Positions 9,601 through 18,904 are shown, counted from the stretch's first letter. The stretch is 64,000 nt of DNA from Actinoplanes flavus (GCF_017592555.1 NZ_JAGFNS010000002.1:124001-188000); one strand, 5' to 3'. The notes: a model not told the origin generated them from the sequence alone. A program made the numbers and translations.

Positions 9601-11368
9601 CGACGGGATCGAGATCGATCAAGCCGCTGGATTCAACGTCGCGGGCGAGGTCGTCGGTGGCGTCCTGCACCTGCTGCCGGGTCTTGGTCGCTGCCTCCAG
9701 GGTCGACTTCGCGTCCTTGTGCTGACCGGAAAGCTTACGGACCGCGCTGTCGGCCTGCGTGACCTCGCTCCTGGCCTCGGCAAGGGCGGCCTCGATGGTC
9801 TCGCACGTGTCGCGGAGGCGTTCGGACTCCTGCCGTACCCGGTCGAGAGCATCGGCCGCCGGTTCACCGTCACCCAGGTCACCTTTGCAGACGGCGGCAG
9901 CGCGCTGCCGCTGGATACGGTCGAGCTGGCTGATCGCGCTGGTCTCGCGGGCATTCGCGTCGCTGATCGCGGCCCCTGCTGCGGCGCTGGCCTTGGTGAC
10001 CTGATCAACGGCCTGGTCCGCCTGCCTGTGGCCGGCTTGCGCTTCGGTGACGGCCGCCTGCTCCTGCGCGATGTCGGCGGTGACCTGTGCGTGCCAGGAA
10101 CGTACGGCGGCAGCGGCGATCTGGCGCAAGGGCTCCGACTCTCCGGCGCGCTCGCGCAGCATCCGCTGGATACCGTCGATGTTGGTGTCGTGGGCGCGTT
10201 TCTGCGCGATCAGGGCGGCGACCCGGGCAGCCTCGACCCGCTGCTGCGCCTCGGTGTAGCGGCCGCGTTCGGTTTCCGCCAGCAATACGGCCTGCTGGTG
10301 GGCGATACGGTCGCGCTGGAGTTCGGCCTGTTGCCACCGGGCCACGGCCCGCCGGTGTTCCCGCTCGGCAGTGGTTCGCTCGCCCGTCACCGCGGTGTGC
10401 CGTTCTTTGGCGGTCGTCAGGGAGATTTCGCCGACGCGCTGCTCGCCCTCGATGCGAGCCTGGGTCGCCAGCAGGGCGTCCAGCATCGCGAGCCGCCGGC
10501 CGTCCTGAGCGTCGAGATCTCCCATTAGCTGGGTCAGCAGCTCGGTGTGACCCACCACGTCGGTGAAGAACAGTTGCCGGCGCCGGTCGAGGCTGAACGT
10601 GTCGGCGTCCTTCCCCATCCGGACCAGGTTGGCCGCCAATTCCTGTTTCAGCGTCGGGTCCGCGACTGCCCCGACGATGCTGTTGAGAAATGACCGCGAG
10701 GAGGCGTAGGTGAAAACGTGGTCCGCGGCGCCCTCGTCCTGGTTCATCGCCAGCAGCCAGGTCCGCACGAAGTCGACGTCGATGCGCAGGGTCTCCCGCA
10801 GGTGCTTACCCCACTCACCCTGGTCGGTCTCCATGGTGATCTCGGCGTCCGGATGCGCGAGTCGCTGCTCTTTGAGCCAGGCCGCCCATTGCTTGGCGTC
10901 GCGCAGCCCGCCGTCCTCACCTCGGACGGCGAGCCCGGCAAGGGTCAGGTCGGCGTGCACCGAATGGGCGGACCAGAGCAGTTCCTTGACGTCCTCGTCG
11001 GGCCCGGCGCCAGCCGGCTTCGACAGACAGGCGCCGAGCAGGACCTTCCGGTGCCCGCGGAACGGATCGTTGTGCGGGACCTCCACCTCGAGGATGACGT
11101 GGGTTGGGTCGCCGCCGGGAACGTACTGCTGGACGCGTTTCTCGTCGCCCTTCTTGTTCTGCCGGCGCAGCGACAGCCGTGGCAGGAACTGCGCTTTGTC
11201 GGGGAGCAGAACGTGGATCAGGAAGCCGAGCAGGGTGGACTTTCCGCCGCCGTTCTCCAGGCCGATGATGACGTGCCGTCCGCTGCCGAGGTCGACGACG
11301 AGGTCGGGATAGGCGACCTTGTCCCGGACACGGAGGTTGATGATGCGAAAGCCGGTGATCGGTCCCAT
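6674..11368 (-). CDS. jetC: Wadjet SMC-like ATPase JetC (MukB/MksB type)
   Basis: The 1564-aa product starts MGPITGFRIINLRVRDKV and has a Walker A motif (ENGGGKST, residues 38-45). A very long heptad-rich coiled-coil region follows, broken by a hinge-like globular part around 640-720. The C-terminal head carries the ABC signature SGGEG at about 1395 and a Walker B segment TTLLLDNAF at about 1422-1431. In Wadjet this is the DNA loop-extruding motor that recognises small closed circular plasmids. Walker B reads Asp-Asn where most SMC proteins have Asp-Glu; this may be typical of the subtype, but I could not check. The gene starts one base after the jetB stop. The long antiparallel open frames are GC shadows. 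Confidence 0.85.
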   Translation of the reverse strand: MGPITGFRIINLRVRDKVAYPDLVVDLGSGRHVIIGLENGGGKSTLLGFLIHVLLPDKAQFLPRLSLRRQNKKGDEKRVQQYVPGGDPTHVILEVEVPHNDPFRGHRKVLLGACLSKPAGAGPDEDVKELLWSAHSVHADLTLAGLAVRGEDGGLRDAKQWAAWLKEQRLAHPDAEITMETDQGEWGKHLRETLRIDVDFVRTWLLAMNQDEGAADHVFTYASSRSFLNSIVGAVADPTLKQELAANLVRMGKDADTFSLDRRRQLFFTDVVGHTELLTQLMGDLDAQDGRRLAMLDALLATQARIEGEQRVGEISLTTAKERHTAVTGERTTAEREHRRAVARWQQAELQRDRIAHQQAVLLAETERGRYTEAQQRVEAARVAALIAQKRAHDTNIDGIQRMLRERAGESEPLRQIAAAAVRSWHAQVTADIAQEQAAVTEAQAGHRQADQAVDQVTKASAAAGAAISDANARETSAISQLDRIQRQRAAAVCKGDLGDGEPAADALDRVRQESERLRDTCETIEAALAEARSEVTQADSAVRKLSGQHKDAKSTLEAATKTRQQVQDATDDLARDVESSGLIDLDPVVLNDHADTIIAVLQAVAERANQDHLRAAERAAAARRATQSLESRGLLPARADIAEICEDLRRRGLGARPGWDFLATLDEAVALRGATSHPGLADGIVVTIPEDLPKVVAHLRGHRDVLTGPIVVGAPDAFDLDPDASRQDQQPEAVIEVVLPHEAFWSVSAGALQLAERRNDESGHERATVTSRRLYDQAVQLRREVNRWQSEIGPERLQQAEDGVQATQGILNEIKGQLDDAETHRTKVGKHRDEVAVRLGEAGKLQRTCDLRLERLTSLASSLAEEPSLRAALDQSRTDLAEARRVQKQAAQDLEASKQMREARFEEIGERQLAVGRLRHELAEADAAAAGVLQPEDAGTDVEVTADRAALAQQTRDAIDRWKGALTDDQLTAQLNLATIQLRTVEERLQPEPEEIRAAASVLVKQHPTRTPADFDTETERLRKEVERLGILVGSRESNRDQRKAQFDATTAKYRTITFQDTLTDEQCSNDPVTAEAILTTLSEKETAAKEAVTAAVGIEAQVAKMVTTIADRQQVLANVASTIDGKVSLLAAGQLLTETIDLEDRRFTLNAEAVLATAPTTVITLISSVQASGSTEELRTRTQASVEAVAAAVENIVKAVREVHARAEDRLNRLAHSLDTVAEEVVAGERVAQVLRRSRGAILARLAVRHHHDLVNRRDSTAHHVATFEERLGRLADIAHSSIERLRRSVQMTVRDSVLPDTPAMGRWAGLPLLKLSGLDALNTEQRRAAILATLTRWFDPELHGRRRAFDTDETMFELLESITPRFSAKILIPSDPLDPEHKPVEQVAMETSGGEGVTVALILASLLAARRATAHGYRRTTLLLDNAFAKLTKPAFLRLARDVATSLNVSLVVLTGIKDNGALTVFPTVVQLRVSRRSTANFVVPAGVDDSRLQDLVRGGALYASAVEWQAAHDDTGEAGVWPVMSSATVAFDEQLALDMPDPADTDNTPADELTDDGDAA

Positions 11369-11369
11369 G

Positions 11370-12140
11370 TCAGGACTGGTTCTCCTCGTTGTTGCTGGTG
11401 TTCTCGGGGCGCTCGTAGCCGGTGGCCGCGAAGTTCTGCAGGTCGGCGAACAGTTCGTGCAGGAACAGGTCGCGGTAGTGGGCCATCAGCCGCCGGCGCG
11501 GCCGGTAGACGGTCTCGGTCAGGGGACGGCTGTCGCGTCGGACGGCCAGTGACTGCTGCTGCAGGAAGTCCAGGACGTCGGCGACCAGGTAGGTGGTGGT
11601 GGTTCGGGCGGTGCGCTCGGCGGAGCGAATCTGGGGAAGTTGCACCCAGTGCCACCACAACGGCCGGTCTTCACCGACCGGGTTCGGGGTGGCCGCCTCC
11701 TGCTGCAACGCGAACTGCCGGATGAAGTCCTCAAGATCGGCGACCGGCACGTCCGGTATCAGGCGTGTGTGGTCCTCGACGTAGTCCTCGAGGTCGCCGG
11801 CGGTGGGTGCGATGAACGCCAGCAGGGCGGGGACGATCAGCATCCGGGCGGCGCGATGCTCCTCCTTCTGCTTCTTGCCCCACGGCAGATCCGAGGATCG
11901 GGCGGGCCAGGCCCACGCGCTGTCGGTTTCGGCGAGCAGGACCAGGCCCGTCTCGGCAGAGGCGTGGGTGACGCTGCAGCCGGTCCCTTCGAGGATGTCG
12001 TCGAACAGTTGCCGGAACGTCTCTTCGCCGAGGTAGCGGGCGACGAGGCGGGCGTATTCGGCGGACTGGCCGGTGCGCCCGGGTGTCGCCGTGACGTCGA
12101 GGGCGAACACGAGCAGTCGTCCCGCGTCGATGCCGTTCAT
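11370..12140 (-). CDS. jetB: Wadjet accessory (KITE-like) subunit JetB
   Basis: A 256-aa protein between jetA and jetC. Its helical/winged-helix composition and position match JetB/MksE, the subunit that bridges kleisin and the SMC head. Recognisable features are an N-terminal segment FALDVTATPG and a central segment with ARMLIVPALLAFIAP; no catalytic motif is expected. The start ATG overlaps the jetA stop by four bases. The sequence resembles the DUF6063-type subunits of actinobacterial Wadjet operons more than the DUF4194 type, which would point to a non-type-I system; that subtype call is from memory and tentative. Confidence 0.75.
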   Translation of the reverse strand: MNGIDAGRLLVFALDVTATPGRTGQSAEYARLVARYLGEETFRQLFDDILEGTGCSVTHASAETGLVLLAETDSAWAWPARSSDLPWGKKQKEEHRAARMLIVPALLAFIAPTAGDLEDYVEDHTRLIPDVPVADLEDFIRQFALQQEAATPNPVGEDRPLWWHWVQLPQIRSAERTARTTTTYLVADVLDFLQQQSLAVRRDSRPLTETVYRPRRRLMAHYRDLFLHELFADLQNFAATGYERPENTSNNEENQS

Positions 12141-13657
12141 GAGGGGTTCTCCTTGTCAGGGGCGGTCAGCGGGACGACGACGAGGTCGTCGCCGGTCACC
12201 GCGTCGGTCGTCAGTGGCGTGCTGGTGCGCACGACACCGAAACGGGTGTGGTCGAAGATCTGGGGTGCGTCGCTCTCGGCGGGATCGTTGCCGCCGTAAG
12301 CGCCGGCGACCGCGACCGCCAGCGCCCACGGCACCCGGGCGCGCTGGGCCGCAGTGAGCGCCGGCATGGGCCGACCGGCGGCTGCGGTGATGAGCTGCGA
12401 CAGCGACGTCGGCGTGGTGATCTCCGCCAGGATCGCGGTTACCTCGGCGACGATCAGCATCGTGTCGTCGGCGTTCTCGTCGCGGCTTTCGCCCAGATCG
12501 AACGGGTCGGCGGGGTCGCCGGTCCCGGGCGAGCGCTCCTGGGGCTGAGTTCGGTTGATGACCGCCTGCATGTTCAACACTCGGGGGACGCGCGGGCCGA
12601 GCAGGGTGGCCAGGCGTTGCTCCAGGAGCCTGACGACCGCGTGCGGCGGGTACTGCAGAAGCGGCTCGAACAGGTCGGTCTGCGGGTTGATCGTCAGCCG
12701 GCGGAACGTGAACAGCTGGCGGTCCTGCTCTTGCTCGTAGGTCTCCTTGACCGTCGACAGCATCGAGTACAGGCGCGAGAGCGCGCGCAGCAGGTCGTTG
12801 AGGTGCTCGGTGATCCGCTGCAGTCGCGTAACGTCAGGCGCCCGATGGTGCATGTGGTCGTCGATTCCGGCGGCGAGCTTCTCCTCGGCGAGAATCTGCT
12901 CCCCGATCAGCGCGAGCGCCTCGTCTACCTGGGGAATGACGTCTCGGGAGTAGTTGACCTCGCGGACGTTGCTGCTCATGCGCCGCAGCAGCCGGTCGAG
13001 GTTCGCTTGCACCGCGTGGATGCTGGTGGCACGCCGCTGGACCGACGCGGCCACTTCCTCGTAGTCACCGCGTTTGAGCATCCGCTCGGACCGGTATCGC
13101 TCGGCGGCGGCCCGGTCGAACGGATCGAAGTCGTGCAGGTTCTGGAAGATGTTGATGCCCTCGGGGGTCACCTTCACCCGCGGGTCCGTGGTGTCATCTC
13201 CGCCCACCGCATGCAGGAAGGCGAAGGTCTGCTCCGGGTGCTCGGCTCGGCCGTCGTCATCGAGCGACAGATACCGGTCCCGGAAACGGGTCTCTCGATT
13301 GCGGGCGTTCATGAGCACACCGAAGATCGCCTGAGCGATATCGGTGTGCCGCTGGGCCGGGTCCTTCGGGCGTTCGAAGGCACATAGCGTCGCCAGTTCG
13401 GCGATCAGCTCACTGAGCGTCCGCGACCCGGTCAGCCGGTTGTTCTCGATCGCCAGATGCAGGGCAGCCAACAGGTGGGTGTGCAGGTCGTAGTCCGCCC
13501 ACTCCGGATGCGCTCGCCGCAGAGCCCCCAGCGCGTCGAAGAGGGCCGCGAGCAAACCTGCCGTAACGCGTTGCCGCGGCTGCCAATCAGCCATAAAAGC
13601 ACGCAACGTACCGCTAAGCGGAACGCCGCCACCTGTGTTCTTTTCCTGTCCTGACAC
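12137..13657 (-). CDS. jetA: Wadjet kleisin-like subunit JetA
   Basis: The 506-aa first gene of the operon. The N-terminal part (residues 10-150) is helical with winged-helix character. Residues about 190-330 form a long helical bundle or coiled coil (for example LDRLLRRMSSNVREVNYSRD, cut here at 20), and the C-terminal part is alpha/beta. This matches MukF/MksF-type kleisins, which close the SMC ring. The start is GTG at 13657; a TAGCAT -10 box lies eight bases upstream with no ribosome site, so the message may be leaderless. A later in-frame ATG at 13594 (MADWQPRQ) is the alternative start. Confidence 0.75.
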   Translation of the reverse strand: MSGQEKNTGGGVPLSGTLRAFMADWQPRQRVTAGLLAALFDALGALRRAHPEWADYDLHTHLLAALHLAIENNRLTGSRTLSELIAELATLCAFERPKDPAQRHTDIAQAIFGVLMNARNRETRFRDRYLSLDDDGRAEHPEQTFAFLHAVGGDDTTDPRVKVTPEGINIFQNLHDFDPFDRAAAERYRSERMLKRGDYEEVAASVQRRATSIHAVQANLDRLLRRMSSNVREVNYSRDVIPQVDEALALIGEQILAEEKLAAGIDDHMHHRAPDVTRLQRITEHLNDLLRALSRLYSMLSTVKETYEQEQDRQLFTFRRLTINPQTDLFEPLLQYPPHAVVRLLEQRLATLLGPRVPRVLNMQAVINRTQPQERSPGTGDPADPFDLGESRDENADDTMLIVAEVTAILAEITTPTSLSQLITAAAGRPMPALTAAQRARVPWALAVAVAGAYGGNDPAESDAPQIFDHTRFGVVRTSTPLTTDAVTGDDLVVVPLTAPDKENPS

Positions 13658-13665
13658 GGCGGCAG

Positions 13666-13671
13666 ATGCTA
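13666..13671 (-). promoter_or_regulatory. Candidate -10 box for the jet operon (leaderless)
   Basis: On the minus strand TAGCAT lies eight bases before the GTG at 13657, placing the predicted first transcribed base on or next to the start codon. No purine-rich ribosome site is present. A weak GGCATT sits about 18 bases further upstream as a possible -35. Confidence 0.4.
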
Positions 13672-13989
13672 GAAGGACCCTCTGACAAAAATGCCTGAAC
13701 TACAGACGTCCGGTGTCGGCCTCCACAAATCTCGGCACCCCAGGGCGGCTGCGGTTTCATGTCCGATATAAGAGGTCGGCAAATCGGACTCCGCGCCCAC
13801 AGATTCCTCGATCGTCATAAAGCAATTAAGGTAGATCGTTAGCGCCAGAGAGTCCGGCAACTTAGCGAATCGGTCACCGAGTCAGAATTCATGCAATGAA
13901 GACGCGTAAGGCCGTCCGATCGGGTGCCGTCGTCGAGTTCGGCTTGCTTGACCCACTCGTGCACCGCGGTTTCGGTCAGGTCAAAATCC
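13672..13989. other. Non-coding stretch between jet promoter and transposase relic
   Basis: About 320 bases with lower GC than the surroundings. A 63-codon minus-strand frame (13669-13860) is open but has no ribosome site and no recognisable similarity; I do not call it. No clear terminator or repeat seen. Confidence 0.4.
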
Positions 13990-14705
13990 CGCGCGACTGG
14001 CCGCGACCATCATGCCCTGGTCCACGAGCTACTGGCGCAGGGCGCGGGCTCCCGGCAGATCGCGCGGTTTCTCGGCTGGTCGCATCGGACGGTCTCGTAG
14101 TATGCCCCACGCGGCCACCTCGTAGGAGCTTGATAGGCGAGCAGAAGCCACGATCGAGTCTGGTCGACCCGTTCCAGCCTTTCCTGGTACGCCGCATCGA
14201 CGAGGGCTGCTTGAAAAGCCAACATTCTGTATCGCGAGATCACCAAACAGGGCTTCACCGGCAGCTACGCCATCGTCCGCAGGTTCATCGAGCAGTACCG
14301 CACCAAACCCGACCTACGGGAGTGCCCCGCCTACCGTCGGTGCGGCAGGTGACTGGATGGATCTGCCGGCATCCGGACAGCCTCGTCAGCCGCGACACCG
14401 AGCAACTCCAGAACGTCTTGAACCGCTGCCCAGAACTGCGATCCGCCGTTGACCTGGTCCGCTCCTTCACTGACATGATCACTCACTGCACGGCGAACGT
14501 CTAACCGCGTGGATCACCGCAGCCGAACAGGCAGCGGTGCCGGGCATCAGCCGCTTCGCCACCGGCCTGACCGCCGATCTCGCTGCGGTCACCGCCGGGC
14601 TGAGCCTGCCCCTTCCCCTCCGGACCGGTTGAGGGCAACGCCAACCGGATGATCAAGGGCAGATGTACGGCCGTGCCGGCTTCGCTCGCCTCCGAAACGT
14701 GTACT
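13990..14705 (+). pseudogene. Decayed ISL3-family transposase
   Basis: Pieces of an ISL3-type transposase occur in order but in different frames. First is a helix-turn-helix segment (VHELLAQGAGSRQIARFLGW). Next come SLVDPFQPFLVRRIDEGC and a segment with GSYAIVRRFIEQYR, then ICRHPDSL with LNRCPELRSAVDLVRSF. Last is AWITAAEQAAVPGI with FATGLTADLAAVTAGLSLPL, followed by PVEGNANRMIKG and MYGRAGFARLR. The DDE catalytic region is split by stops and at least four frame changes, so no functional enzyme can be made. No convincing terminal inverted repeats were seen. It marks a past insertion between the defence island and the next module. Confidence 0.75.
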
Positions 14706-15917
14706 CCTGTTCGACTCTGACAGTCGCACTGTGCTTTCGGTCCAGTCGGTCTTCGCCGGCGATCTGGGTGGGGGAACGGCCCAGGCGGTCGTGGGGTGCG
14801 TGGAGGACCGCGCCGATCAGGCGGGTTGGCTGTCGCCGGCGGGGATGAGCAGCATGAAGTGAGCGCCAGGTGCGTACCGGTTCTAAAACGACGATGTCGG
14901 GCTGGACGCTGCGTTCTCTGAGCGGTCCGGGTGGCGGTTATGCGGCCTCTGTATGCGACTGACCCGGCGGCGGCGCAGGCGGACTCCATCGGTATTGCCG
15001 AACTTGTCTCATGTTATCAATGTCACAGAAGTCGCCTACGGTTGGGTTTGCGGACCGGAAGGTGACGCAGTGCAACGATGTAGGTATCCAAAAGTCTGAA
15101 CGGTACTTCGGTGTGGAATCGAAGGCGGCCTCGTCTTCGTGTGACTCGCCCGAGCTGTGATCGGTGTTGAGGACCTGCCGAGTCGCGGCATGAACTGGTG
15201 ATCGCAGGGATGCGCGGGTGTCGACCAGTTGCAGCCGCGAGGGCTGTAGGCGGACGTCGAGTTGCGAAGGACGGCTCTTCGGGGCCGCGCGTCTGGCAAT
15301 GAAGGGCCCTTACCCTCCGTGCTATATGGAGTGAATTCCTCGCACAGCGGAGACACAAGCATGCCGGTTGATTGCGAATAGGGCGTGGCTGGCCGTTGAC
15401 CGTTGCTGATATGTTGACGGCTTCCTGACGTGCTGCCGATACCAATTTTGGCTGCATGCGACATCGATCACTGGGGCATGCGATGAGGATGGGGCGAAGA
15501 CCTGACTTGCATTCATGTCGGCGTGGGCGAGCCCATCTCGGTGCGTCAGTTTGCGTGACCCGCACTGTGAGTTCGAAGTTGTGCACTTCTAATTCGACTG
15601 AGGGTGAGCGGTGACAGCATGGCATCAGCCTCCTGAGGGGCCAGCCGGTATGGGGTGTCAGCGTTCGCAAGGGATGCATGTTCCGCGGGATTCGTAGTCT
15701 GGACTGCCCGTACTTGCCCTGATGCTTCACTTGGCTGCCCTTGTTGGGATGCTTCGGTGCCGAGAAGTAAGAGGTGCCGTTAGTAGAATTGATCCGGAAT
15801 GCCCCAGGAAGCTGGTCGGAAACTGATGTTATCGCTAACGCGTTGTTGTGGCTGCATTTCGAAGATCCTCTCATTCTGGCAGTACGAGCTCCCCGATATT
15901 GCGATGTCAAGGACGCC
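14706..15917. other. 1.2-kb region without a supportable gene
   Basis: Comparatively AT-richer than the rest, with several open frames (notably minus 15023-16042) whose composition (Ser, Arg, Cys, His rich, no hydrophobic core) looks like translated non-coding DNA. The right end must contain the promoter of the methyltransferase gene at 15918. A translated remnant of another mobile element cannot be excluded. Confidence 0.45.
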
Positions 15918-17051
15918 ATGACGAAGAATTCGAAGCCCTCATCCACGCCGAATATTGCGCTTAGAAGGCGCAGGGAGTCGCTTCCCTCGCCGCATCGGCC
16001 GAGGCAGCGGATGTCACGGACCGAACTCGCCGATTTGGTCAATCAGAAATTGCGGGAGCTGAATCCCGGCGTCAACATTACCCAGTTCTATGTCGACCTT
16101 CGTTGGATCGGCAAGCTTGAGCGAGGCGAGCACACATGGCCCTCCGAGCCGCGTCGTGTCGCTCTGTGCCGTGCCTTGCAGGTTGACGACGAGGCCGAGA
16201 TCGGTCTGTACATTGCCCGCGGGGACCATCCCATCGACAATGGGCACCATGCCCGTGCTTCCGAGCAGGTCGACATGACGACTGCGCACCCGGCCCGCCG
16301 ATACAACTACTGGCTGGGCGGCAATGATCACTTCGGCCCTGACCGGGAGTCGGGCGATCGCATCGCCGAGGCGTTCCCTACCGTGCGGACTGCGGCCCTG
16401 GAGAACCGCGCCTTCCTTGGCCGGGCCGTGAGCTACCTAACGGAGCGCTGCGGCATCCGCCAGTTCTTGGATCTCGGTGCGGGTTTGCCGGCTCCAGGCA
16501 ACACCCACGAGGTCGCTCAGTCGATTGCGCCTGCTGCTCGGGTGCTCTACGTCGACAACGACCCGATGGTCGGCACCCACTCCCGGGCTCTGCTTCTCGG
16601 CGACCCCGAGGGTCACACGGGCTATATCGAGGCTGACGTGCGTTATCCCCAGGCGATCCTCACGGCGCCGGAAGTGGCCGCTGCGCTGGACCTGAGCCAG
16701 CCGGTAGCCATCCTCCTGGTCGCCGTCCTGCACTTCATTCATGATGACCAGGAGGCGGTCGACATCGTCCGCCAGTTCTGCGCGGCTGTGCCCTCCGGCA
16801 GTTACCTGGTTGTCAGCAACGCCACCATGGACTTCAACACCCCAGAGGAACTCGCTGTGTACGAGGCGATGTTCGCGGCTGGCCACACCGACGCCCGGTC
16901 CAGGACTAGGGAGCAGTTCCAGCAATTCTTCACTGGCTGCGAGCTGGTCGACCCCAACATCGTTGCCGTCACCGAATGGAAACCAGAGGTGCAGGAACGG
17001 CCCGCGCCTTCCGAGGTCGCGATCTACGGGGCGGTGGGACGCGTCCTCTGA
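15918..17051 (+). CDS. HTH plus SAM-dependent methyltransferase (DUF574/SAV2177 family)
   Basis: The 377-aa protein starts at ATG 15918, eight bases after an AAGGA ribosome site; an upstream frame extension to 15774 lacks one. Residues 30-110 form an XRE-like DNA-binding region (MSRTELADLVNQ, KLERGEHTWPS). Residues 120-377 match the actinobacterial SAV2177-type methyltransferase: HPARRYNYWLGGNDHF is its signature opening, FLDLGAGLPAPGN the SAM-binding loop, and VAVLHFIHDD a conserved later motif. Such proteins are common near natural-product and regulatory loci in actinomycetes, but their substrates are mostly unknown. The HTH fusion suggests autoregulation or a regulatory role. Stands alone in its transcription unit. 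Confidence 0.85.
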   Translation: MTKNSKPSSTPNIALRRRRESLPSPHRPRQRMSRTELADLVNQKLRELNPGVNITQFYVDLRWIGKLERGEHTWPSEPRRVALCRALQVDDEAEIGLYIARGDHPIDNGHHARASEQVDMTTAHPARRYNYWLGGNDHFGPDRESGDRIAEAFPTVRTAALENRAFLGRAVSYLTERCGIRQFLDLGAGLPAPGNTHEVAQSIAPAARVLYVDNDPMVGTHSRALLLGDPEGHTGYIEADVRYPQAILTAPEVAAALDLSQPVAILLVAVLHFIHDDQEAVDIVRQFCAAVPSGSYLVVSNATMDFNTPEELAVYEAMFAAGHTDARSRTREQFQQFFTGCELVDPNIVAVTEWKPEVQERPAPSEVAIYGAVGRVL

Positions 17052-17600
17052 GGCACTGTCAGCCGGGCTCAGTCGCAAGCGTCTACGCGACGGATCGAGC
17101 CGTCGAGAGCGATGGCATTCCGCGTCTATTGGACTGCCATTACGGCTGGTCATGTCCGTCATGAGGCGCTGTCGGTACCGCTGATGTAGCGCAACGCCCT
17201 GATATGCCGAGCGCTAGCAGCTGTCCGGGAAGAAGCCGGGTGCCACGGGGGCGATGGTGGCGGGGCTTCAGCTCATCTAGGACAGTATTTCGGTATTGCC
17301 AGGACAGTTGCCCGATGCCGATCTAGGCGTAAGGATTGATCAGCGCTGATCGAGCAGGCTTTCACTCACCGTCGATGCAACTGTGGGACCAACCTGTTTC
17401 GACCGGGCCGTCGAACCTCGGGTATTCCCTGGTACGGCGGTGGCGGCGGAGTCTACTTGCCGGTTTCCGGTGCCGCTGCAAGTCGCGCCCCGGCCGGGCG
17501 ATAGCTGCTGGGGGCCGCGACAGGGGACAGGGGGCATCGGTTGGTGGGCGATGGCACCGGTAGAGGAGTACCACTACAGACGATCATGGGGGATGCGGTG
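17052..17600. other. Intergenic region, no gene seen
   Basis: About 550 bases between two plus-strand genes. Short frames on both strands have no ribosome sites and no recognisable content. It should hold the terminator of the methyltransferase gene and the promoter of the XRE gene, but I see no convincing hairpin plus T-run. Confidence 0.4.
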
Positions 17601-18011
17601 ATGACTGCGTCAGCGGCCGAGTCCACGGAAGAGATTGAGCACGACGGGCCCGCCGTTGACGGACGGGCGAGACGTCCGGTGGGTGGCGAACCGGCGATGA
17701 GTCTACCCGGCAGTCAGGGCAGTGGACCGGAATCAGAACTCGGGTTCGAGCGGCGGCTGCGGCGGGCACGGAAGTGGAAGCGCCGCTGGACCCAATTGCA
17801 GTTGGCCCAGCGGATCTGTCAGATCGCGCCGGCCCATGGCGGCACCGCAGAACAGCACTCCCTGAAAACGATGATCAGCAAATGGGAGAACGGCATGAAG
17901 ATTCCGAGCCAGCACAACAGGCACCTGCTTGCTGTTGCGTTGGGTGTCACCGTTGAGGATCTCGGCCTGGCTCACGATCCGGATTTTCGCTGTGCCTGTT
18001 TTACCGAGTGA
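17601..18011 (+). CDS. XRE-family helix-turn-helix regulator
   Basis: A 136-aa protein; ATG at 17601 follows GGGGGA with normal spacing, while an upstream in-frame ATG at 17586 has no ribosome site. The first 50 residues are acidic and disordered. Residues about 55-130 form a Cro/C1-type HTH: RLRRARKWKRRWTQLQLAQR, then KTMISKWENGMKIPS (recognition helix), then LAVALGVTVEDLGLAH. Ends with a short Cys-containing tail. DNA-binding repressor or activator of unknown target; the nearest candidates are the convergent unknown gene at 18104 and the cluster from 18.9 kb. Confidence 0.75.
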   Translation: MTASAAESTEEIEHDGPAVDGRARRPVGGEPAMSLPGSQGSGPESELGFERRLRRARKWKRRWTQLQLAQRICQIAPAHGGTAEQHSLKTMISKWENGMKIPSQHNRHLLAVALGVTVEDLGLAHDPDFRCACFTE

Positions 18012-18103
18012 TTCTCGCGAGGCTGCCCGCGGAGGCCATCCTTGATCTTCTTCGCCTCCCAGATGAAGACTCGCTGTGGGCGACAAAAAAGGCATCGCCG
18101 ACT

Positions 18104-18802
18104 TCAGCTGGTTTCGCCTTCGTCGGCGAAATCCGTGTAGACGCCTAAAGCCCAGGTAACAGCAGCCGCGTAGCCGTGCAGAGCCTCGGGGAAGGCCGCC
18201 GAGATGCCGGTGGTACCTCCTGCGTTGGCAGCCACCGCAGCTCTGTCGTCGTAGAGGGCCTTGTCTTCGCCGATCAACTGGTTCTCTACGACGTTGCGCA
18301 ACGTCGCGTAGGCCTCTGCGACGAAGCGGCATTGTTGTCGCATCTCTGTCGAGACGGACTCGGTCACCGGAAACTGGACTGGCGGCACATAGTGGCTGAG
18401 CGCCGTGATCAGATCGGATGGTTTGATCCGCTCGGACCCGGGCATCGGCGGCTGCCGACCCGCAATCACGTCCGCCGCTACCTGCGTCGCGTAGATGGCG
18501 TAATCCGCAGCGGCCTTGGCCAGCACCACCAGGCTCTGGGCATGGCAGCTGTCAGCCGTCATCTCGAGATCGACGATCACCCGGGAGAGTGAGGAACCCT
18601 CACCCGGCGCCTGCCCCGAAACGCTGTCCGGGATGTGCGTTTCACGTTCTGTCGTGTACTGAACCTGGAGCGCCGCAGCATGAATCACCATGATGGCGGC
18701 CCGGTTGCACCCAGCCGCCATCATGTTCAGCGCCTGACGCACCGGGTCCGGAAGCCCGATCCCGACGTCACGCGGCAGCAGTTGGTGCGGCATCGCACTC
18801 AT
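18104..18802 (-). CDS. Hypothetical protein (232 aa)
   Basis: ATG at 18802 has a GGGGGA ribosome site a few bases upstream. The product is alpha-helical and Ala-rich, without signal peptide or clear membrane span; notable segments are DPVRQALNMMAAGCNRAAIM and LEMTADSCHAQSLVVLAKAA. No catalytic motif or family recognised. It is divergent from the 18.9-kb cluster; the 30-bp repeated element at 18905 lies in the shared upstream region and could control both directions. Confidence 0.65.
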   Translation of the reverse strand: MSAMPHQLLPRDVGIGLPDPVRQALNMMAAGCNRAAIMVIHAAALQVQYTTERETHIPDSVSGQAPGEGSSLSRVIVDLEMTADSCHAQSLVVLAKAAADYAIYATQVAADVIAGRQPPMPGSERIKPSDLITALSHYVPPVQFPVTESVSTEMRQQCRFVAEAYATLRNVVENQLIGEDKALYDDRAAVAANAGGTTGISAAFPEALHGYAAAVTWALGVYTDFADEGETS

Positions 18803-18904
18803 GTCGTCCCCCGGTACTCACATTCACATCTGTGCCCTGGGCGGGACTGAATCCTGGCTCGTCCCGCCCGTTGGCTGTGCCACTTCGAGCACGTCGGTGC
18901 CTTC

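Noticed and set aside
15023..16042. 339-codon minus-strand open frame
   Set aside because: Composition not protein-like, overlaps the methyltransferase start region, no ribosome site.
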